A stretch of 64,000 nucleotides of DNA from Ypsolopha sequella (taxonomy: Eukaryota > Arthropoda > Insecta > Lepidoptera > Ypsolophidae), in the NCBI GenBank assembly GCA_934047225.1, contig OW204011.1, forward strand, positions 13,218,339 to 13,282,338, given 5' to 3'. The translations under genes and the position numbers were made by a program. Shown piece after piece: positions 48,101 to 57,100 of the stretch. A model generated the notes under the pieces. That model made no database searches and was not told where the DNA came from. It worked only from the letters and a program-made list of their open reading frames with translations. How positions within the stretch are numbered: position 1 is the first letter of the stretch; each line of letters begins with the position of its first letter.

Positions 48101-51100
48101 GAGAAAAAGCAAAAATATTTCAGTTATAAAATAAAATGAAATCCAAAAGTGTGTTGATGCGGGCTAAGAATGGCGATAATGAAATGGGAGGAGTCCTATA
48201 TTTGGTCGCTTGGTGCCCATTACGGTCCGGGTCTTAACAGACAAAGATAAATAATCATCTACCCATCTCCACACTTCAATTTAAAAACCTATCTACTTAA
48301 CACATATATATATATTTTTTTTGTCCCTCATAATGAGCGGTTTTCCAGACTGACCTTGATCAAGCTTTCAGACGTAAACACAGATGGCGTTACCCTGCTT
48401 TCAAGTGTCAAAAAGCAAAGATTATTTTTTAATCTGTGGGCAGCAAGATAAAAATCGTCAATTCAATTGTTAAATCCAACAACACCCTTCACAAAGACAT
48501 TCCTATTTTGTTGTGTTTATATTGTGTTGTTTTCTATCTGTATTACTTACGTTAATAGCTTGTTTCAACTTTTCAACTTCAACATGGTCAGCCCATGCGT
48601 TGTAGCTAATTTTAAAAATAAGGAACACATAGTTTAACTAATTACGGAAAGAACAATTTTAGCAATAATACATTTGAGGCATGGATTGACCATAAAAACA
48701 AAGAAGCAAAGAAGAAGTGTCAAAATCATAAGAATCCAGTGTTGCCAGGAAGACATTTTTTGACACTTTTAGTACAGGCTGCGCCATCTATTGCGTCGTT
48801 CGGTACTACTTTTTCTTTTTTAATCTGTCTTTGAAAACCCCTCATTTGTCTGGCAATCATCCACTTCATTTTATGACACTTTTGCTTATTATATTCATTG
48901 TACTTAATTCCACTGAGGCCGACTTTACAAGTCGAAATATATCTGGAAATTATTATTATAATGAAGTATTTTTATATAAATATATAGTATAAACTGGATA
49001 ATGAATGTAAAAACTGAAAAGGCCATAAAAACACCATTTATTCAATTTTTTTTTTCTGATACCCAAATTATTTACAAAATTCTTCAATGACACTGTCATA
49101 ATTAACGGATTTTGTCAAGTCAGCTTCAATAGCTCCTCTTCACCTCGGATCTCTGAGGCGCTCAGACGTGCTTTAACAGTAAACCATATTACAATTTAAT
49201 AAAAATCAGAGGCCCTCTTATACTGGTTGACAAGCTCTTTCGTTCTAAGTCGTCGATCATTGTCCAGTTTACGTGACCCCTAAGCCGCTGCAGGTCTTGC
49301 TTAACAGGACGGAAAGCGACTTTGCTTGAAATCATCGATCGGTGCCAGTTTAGTGTGACCTATCGTGCATGTGTGAACCATAGTGAGTGCTACACGAACA
49401 AAAGTGGCATAAGTGCTATTGCGACCGTCAGGGTCGGTAAGTTGCCGTGCAAATATACCTACAACTCACGCAACGATTATACCTAACACGATTATAGCTT
49501 GGTATTTTGACTTGCTGATCCCAGTATACCGCAATGAACAGAAGTGCGTCGAATCCGGACATGTCTATAAGTTTATCGGATGAAAACACATCGCCTCTGA
49601 ATGCGGTTTTCACCGGCCGTCGTAGGCAGGACGTCGCTGGATCGCTGGAATGCGATCAATTGGAATCATTTAGATTAGAAATGAGACAACTTATTTCTAG
49701 TTTCATGTTATCACAAAGGGAAGCCTCAAATGAACTCCGTAATACTATGAAAGAAATGCAAGAGGACATTAAAAACATACAAAAAAGTCTAGCAAATGTA
49801 ACAACTCAAAACGAGGAATTAAATACTAAATTTTGCAAGCTGGAGACCGTGGTAAAGGAAGACCGGGAATACATCCTATTTCTGGAAGACAAGTTGGAAG
49901 AGCTACAGCTCAGCTACCGTAGAACCAATTTCGAATTAAAAGGAGTACCTAGGAAGGAGAAAGAAACCAAACAAGAACTTGTTGAAATGGTCCTTGCGCT
50001 GTCCAAGTCTGTCGGCTGTAACATGAGCAAGTCCGACATCAAGGACATATACAGAGTAAGAGGCAAGAATTCCGAGCAACGTAATACTCCAATTGTAGTT
50101 GAAACTGGTTCTACTCTACTGAAAACTGACTTACTGAAAATGGCCAAGTCATACAATATTCGCAACAAGTCTAACAAATTGTGTGCTAAGCACTTGGGTT
50201 TCAAAACCCAGGGGGATACGCCAATCTTTATCTCCGAGAACCTGACACGGAAGAGTGCCCGTTTACACTTCCTTGCTCGCGACCTCATTCAATCCAAGTC
50301 ATATAAATTTGTGTGGACTTCCTATGGGAAGGTCTATGTAAGAAAAAATGAACAATCCCCAATAATCTGGATTAAAACTGAACAACAAGTTCACCAACTG
50401 CTCACTGAACAGGACTGACTACATATTTTTCCTTACATAATTTTTCCATATTTACTCTGCATATTGGTTTTATGTCAAGGTATAAATACTGTTCTATACG
50501 TTATAGTTTTTACAAACTGTACTTCTTATATTAGTGTAAATTCTCCACTGGTTACTTTTTACACTACACAATATACTTGCACTACACAAAACACATGTAT
50601 TCCGCAACTACAATACTCACTTGCCCATACTCTCATTCTCACACCTTCATTCACCAAAAACTTACACTCATACTTACACTCACACACATTCTCACACTAT
50701 ATTACAAAAATAACTAGCTCTTTGTACCTTATACCTCCATTTGTATTGAAAAATAGCCTTACCATTTCTACAACGAATATTAACTCATGCGTTGTATTTT
50801 ATGACTGACACACTCCAAACTCTGAACGACATAGACGAGACTGAAATAGCGCGAGCACTTGAATGTAATATCGATGAAGTTGAAAAACATATTATAGTAC
50901 ATAAAAATGATTTCACACTTATTGCTCAAAATATAAACAGCATTTACCATAACTTTGATGATTTTCTAATCACGTTGTCTACTTTTTCGTTTGATATGGA
51001 CATCATTGTTTTAACAGAGTGCCGGCTTAACCCAGACAAACCTATACCTCAACTTAACAACTACGCCTCTTACCGCACCCAGCACTTACTAAACCAAAAC

Positions 51101-54100
51101 GACGGCGTAGTTGTGTATGTGAAAAAGTCCCTTAGACATAAAGTAAATGAAATAAAACTAATACATGCCTCTTGTCTAGAGGTTAAGGTACTTAATAACA
51201 CTGTTCTCTGCATTTATAGGTCCCCATCAAATATAAATGCAGAAAACTTCATTAATTCCTTGGATGCCCATTTAAAATCTTATCCTTCTCACTCCAGCAT
51301 AATAATTGCAGGTGATATCAATATTAATATACGCCCAAAACTAACAGAGCCGTCACACGAATATAAAAATAGGATCAACTACCTACAAATGCTATCAAGT
51401 TATGGAATACTGGCTGGACATACCTTTCCCACGAGAAAACGTAACTGTTTGGACCATTTCATGCTAAACATCAATCGAGCTAAGTTTACAGCATCCATCG
51501 CCATCTTAAATACTACAATTACAGATCATCTCACTACGTTCCTTACATTATCTAAAACCAAAATCAAATATAAAGATAATAAAACTAAAACCACTATTAA
51601 TTTTGATGAAGCCTTAAAATATTTACTAAATAAAAACCTATCAGAGTTACTCCTTTGTGATGACCCAGTGGTTCTGACTACCCTATTAATAGATAAAATT
51701 ACTGAAAGCCTAAAATTTAATACTAAGAAGACTCCGGTACCATGCGGTAAGCGAATCATTAAGCCATGGATAACTGCGGGGATTCTACGGTGCGTTAGGA
51801 ACAGAAATAAGCTACAGAAAGACCTGCGTCAAGACCCTAACAATGAAATCCTTCGTATCACATACAGGCGTTATAGAAATTATTGCAATAACTTGATTAA
51901 AAGAACAAAAAGAAAATATGACCAGGATAATATAATTAAATCACTACATAGCAATAAATTACTTTGGGAAAACATCAAAAACATCACATATACTAATAAA
52001 AGTCATGTCTCTAATATCGAATTACTTAATATACAATCATCGCCCTCCAAATCTGCCGATTACATCAACCATTATTTCGCCAACATTGGAAAGCAGCTTG
52101 CAATTAAAATTAAACCGGATATACTAAATATTTCGAGCTCGTCTTTAGATAACATACCCACTACATCGCAATCTTTTGTGCTATTACCAACTGATCTCGA
52201 TGAAGTTACGAGCACCATAGCAAATCTTAAACTAAATAGTGGAGCTGGATGGGACAATATCACAAATAAATTTTTAAAAATGATTGTTAAGGAAATAGCG
52301 CCTATCATCACACACCTAACAAATCTATGCTTCGAGAAAGGCACTTTTCCAAATCTTCTGAAACAATCTATAATAACTCCAATATACAAGGGCGGGGATA
52401 AAGAAGATATTAGCAACTATAGGCCTATATCAGTTCTGCCTGCTATTTCAAAAATCTTAGAAAAGCTTATTAATGCCAGGCTAATGAATTATCTAAACAA
52501 ATTGGATATTTTATCTCCAACTCAGTTTGGCTTCAGGCAAGGAAGATCAACTGAAGATGCCGTCTATGAGCTAAGTTCGTTTGTAACACAGCAACTTGAC
52601 AAAGGCAACAAATGTCTGTCGGTCTTCCTTGATCTGAAAAAAGCATTCGACACTGTGTCCATTCCCATCCTTGTGCGCAAACTTGAGAAGATTGGAATAA
52701 GAGGGGTTCCACTTGCACTATTCACAGATTATTTGTCCGACCGGAAACAAAGAGTGAAATTGCCGGGATGTATCAGTGATGAAGAGGTAGTGTCGTATGG
52801 CGTGCCACAGGGGAGCGTACTGGGACCAACTTTGTTCCTCATATATATTAATGACCTCTGCAACATGAAGATCAACAACGCTAAAATACTGTCGTACGCC
52901 GACGACACTGCTATTGCCTTCGCAGGTACGTCCTGGTCAGAAGTGAAGAATTGTACCGAACTTGGTCTAGCTCAGATTGCTCTTTGGCTCAAACACAACT
53001 TGCTATCCCTCAATACAGTTAAGACAAATTACATTTGTTTTGGAATGTACAATAATTCACAACCACAGAGCGATTTCACAGTAAAAATTCATAGTTGTTG
53101 CGACAACAATAGCCGTACCTGTAATTGTCCATCAATAGATAAAGTATCTAAAGTCAAATACTTGGGCGTTCTCGTAGACCAGAGACTATCCTGGTATCCA
53201 CAATTAGAGCATGTGAGTAACAGAATTAGAAAGCTTACCTGGATGTTTAAAGCACTTCGACATGTAGTACCTTATAACTCAAACGATTCTCCAAAATTTT
53301 TACTAAATCAAATTTATGTAACGCTTGCACAATCCGTCTTCACATACTGTATAACAATATGGGGCGGTGCAGCAAAGACACAGTTCCTAAACTTAGAAAG
53401 ATCGCAACGAAACCTTATCAAGACCATATACTTCAAAAGGAGGCTTTTCTCCACTGACGAACTTTATAATATTAGCGGATTACTGTCTGTACGGAAATTA
53501 TATATAATAGCCACTATGCTTAAAATCCATAAATCCCTCCCACTTGACCTTAGTCTAATAACAAAACGAAGGAAAGACATTATTGTAAAATTACCCCCCG
53601 TCAGAACTACATTTGCTAGCATGCAGTATGATACGCGCTCGGCATTTTTATACAACAAAATAAATAAAGAAATCTATATCTATGTTAAACCATCTCGGGA
53701 GTGCAAAAAGCTACTTACTAAATTTATCCAACCTCTGACCTATGATGAAACAGAGGATTTATTAACATACATCACATAAACACACAAATATACACACATA
53801 CACACACACACACATACCCTCTCACACACACCCTCACACACTGGTACACACACTCTCAATATTAACACACTTATGTTATCTTGTATAATTAAGTCTACAT
53901 CCATAATGTTATCTATCTATATCCATAATGTTATGTTTTGTTTCGGTATTAAAATCACCAATATAGCTTTATAGTACTTTATTATTAATAGTTTAGTTAT
54001 AGTTAAGCTTCAGTTTGTCTGTCTATGCCATACGGCCAACCTCGATTTACCTGATTATTGTGGAAGAGCGGTATCTCCAAACACAGGCCACTCCAGCTTA

Positions 54101-57100
54101 AATGGAGATGCCCTACGAACCTGTCATATTAGGCTAAGTATTAAGAGAAATAAAGATTTTTATTTTATTTTATTTATTATAGCTAATTCTTAATTGCCTG
54201 TGCCGCCCCTCGCAGCCTGCCGCCTCGGGCTATGTATGGCCCTTTTGGGGTAAATACGCCACTGTCTGTGTACTTCCACCTTTACATGTGAACTTTTATA
54301 GCAAATTTTATCAGCTTTCTTTGAAACTATAGGGAACTATAAGGACAACTTCACTATGTGATTATTTTAAATCTCTAACTTCTATAGTTTAGAAAAAAAT
54401 CAAATTTAAAAAGTGTAGTACAAAATTCTTCAATGACACTGTCATAATTAACGGATTTTGTCAAGTCAGCTTCAATAGCTAATTCTTAATTGCCTGTGCC
54501 GCCCCTCGCAGCCTGCCGCCTCGGGCTATGTATGGCCCTTTTGGGGTAAATACGCCACTGTCTGTGTACTTCCACCTTTACATGTGAACTTTTATAGCAA
54601 ATTTTATCAGCTTTCTTTGAAACTATAGGGAACTATAAGGACAACTTCACTATGTGATTATTTTAAATCTCTAACTTCTATAGTTTAGAAAAAAATCAAA
54701 TTTAAAAAGTGTAGTACTTAGTTTTGCAGGCCAGTGTATGTATAAATTTTCTTCTTGATATTTTTATAACCCAGTATGAAGCTGGACCAGTATAGCGTGC
54801 CAGCCTGCCTGGACGTGAGAGATGGGGTGGTGGACGAAGAAGCTTCTGCAACAGGCTGGGGCCTTACAAAGTACAACGGCAAGCCGTCTGAAGTCTTACA
54901 GAAGGTATTGTGTCGTACAAGTGAGGATAAGTGTTGTATTTATGTGTATGGAGCAATGAGGTTACTATAACATAATAGGTCTTCAATACTTATACAGGGT
55001 GCTTGGTGATTCGATCTATTCCTTGAAAGGGGTTCAACAAGAGATCATTTCCAACGAATTAAGTCCTATCAACTAGGTGTCGAAAATGAATGGTCTCCGA
55101 GTTACGAAGGTTTTTATATTATTTTTCAAACTTTCAGACTAATAACCAAAAATAAATAATTTAAAAATAACTATTCCTCTCTCAGCACTTATTTATTATA
55201 TTTCTGATCAATGATAGATGAGTTATCATTTATAAAAAAAATACGTGCCCGGAATTCCCATAATCACAGAATTAAAACCTTTTTTACTTTGTAATTTTTG
55301 AAATATAGACCGTGTTTTACTTGGAAAAAAATGGTCATTTTCGACCTCTAGTTGATAGGCATTATTTGTTGGAAATGATCCCTAGTATAACCCCTTTAAC
55401 GGAATAGGTCGAATTACCAAGCAACCAGCATATAGTTATTTTTTTCTCTATTGTTTCTTTTCAAAGATCAATTGTACAAAAATGTAAAAATTCCAATGAG
55501 CGTTTTTCTCGTTGTTGTTTTTTTCTTAGTTCTTAGCTTTCCTCCAGATGGCGCTGTCCATGTCACCATAGATAAAATTTGTTTCGTAGCAATCAATGTC
55601 AAAGTGGTTTTTCGTTTGTTTGGAATCGGTGCAAATTTTGTCTTTGATTCTGTTGCTTAAGAATACGACAGTGCCATCTAGGAATCTTATTTAACACTAA
55701 ATTTGACATAAGGAAAAACGCTCATTGAAACAGGTACGTCCATTGTTACCTAGGCAGTGACTATCTGTAATTAATGGTACATGCATTAGAATAGAATAAA
55801 ATAGAATAAGTTTATTTGGTATTTCAACATTTTTACTTAAAACTAACAACTAGAGACAAATAATAATACCAAATAGGTCTCCACTCAGCATGTGACATGA
55901 GTATGGTTAGGGCCATGACGCTGATTTTCAGTGGATTATACAACGTGTTACAGAAAGGTGTAACATATTTGAAGAGCCTGTTCAGTCAATGGTATAGAAC
56001 AACTTTTACTATGGAACAAACCCTGTATATAAAAAAAACCGTTTCATAGAAAAATGCAATGCCGCTCGCCCGAAATGTTTGGAAGGGCAGTTTTTTTTTG
56101 TGATTTCAGGGTTGGCTCCATAGTAAAAGATGTTCTATACCATTGACGCTATTCAAATATGGTTACACCTTAGGTCTGCATTTAACTCGCGCGCCTACTG
56201 TATGTACCTTATACAAGAAAGAAAGAAAAGAAAATATTTATTTGCTGTGATAAGGGTACATAGGTTATTAGGAGTATACAAAAGAACGCCTTAATCAGCT
56301 AGTGTTATAGCATGCAAATACTTAAATTAATGATAATGTTGTCAACAAATTATTTACAATTAAATACAATTACTAATTATGTTTTACAATGCCTCTTTTT
56401 AAATAACTAAGTATGTTTATAATTACAAACTTCCCTAAATTCTTTTATTGAATAGAAACAATGTCCCTGCAACCATTTAAAAAGTTTACTTTTAAATTGA
56501 TTAATTGGCAATGACTTGAGGTTATCAGGGATGCCATTGTAGATTTTTATGGCCATATATGAACAATTTTTTTGGTACAATGTTGTCTGGGGTGTAAAGT
56601 CAACCACAAGCTCTAGCTTTCTTCTCCCAGGTCCACCTGAAGAAGTTCAGTGACCAGGAATGCTCATCGTTCTTCCGTCCCGGAGACCGCAACATGAAGG
56701 AAGGCTACCAGGCCGCCACGCAGGTGTGCTACGGACACAAAAAGGAGGCCAAGGATACTTGCCAGGTGATCCTCTCTTCTTTTCTATATATAGATATACG
56801 TGTGACCGACGTTCTTCCACCACAAAGAACGCCCCATTAAGGATGGGTTGATGAAAGTCCATAACCTCTTTTATTTTATTACTAAAATACTAATAGTAGA
56901 AAAGTTGTGCCTGTGCAATATAGTAGTTTATGCTAGAAGGGCGCAAAGGAATAAATTACGAGGACGATTTAAAATACGAGGGTAGCGAGTGTTTTAAACG
57001 TAACCGAGTAATTTATTGCTTTTACGCCCGTGTATCATACTACGTTTTTCAATGCATAGTGTGAGGAAATGAAAACAAATATAATCTTGTGAACTTTAAA

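Larger units (their letters stand above)
49135..54178 (+). mobile_element. Full-length LINE, Jockey/CR1 superclade
   Basis: A 5.04-kb element has a ~400-bp 5' UTR, two open ORFs, a 3' UTR with a CA-rich stretch and a T/A-rich 3' end after AATAAA. It is flanked by ATAGCT at 49129-49134 and 54179-54184. The uninterrupted target is present nearby (54422-54717), which confirms both borders. It lies sense in intron 7 of the protease. The exact clade needs a phylogeny. Confidence 0.9.
48039..54265. mobile_element. Non-autonomous hAT-like element hosting a MITE and the LINE
   Basis: Ends CAGTGGCGTATTT (48039) and AAATACGCCACTG (to 54265) form a 13-bp terminal inverted repeat. TGTACTTC precedes the left end; the same octamer occurs four bases beyond the right end, so the target duplication is imperfect. 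Without the nested MITE (48332-48846) and LINE it is about 0.67 kb. No transposase was seen. Confidence 0.65.

Noticed and set aside
49914..50288. Antisense frame in LINE ORF1
   Set aside because: It is a shadow of the sense ORF1, whose domain features and position before ORF2 are clear.
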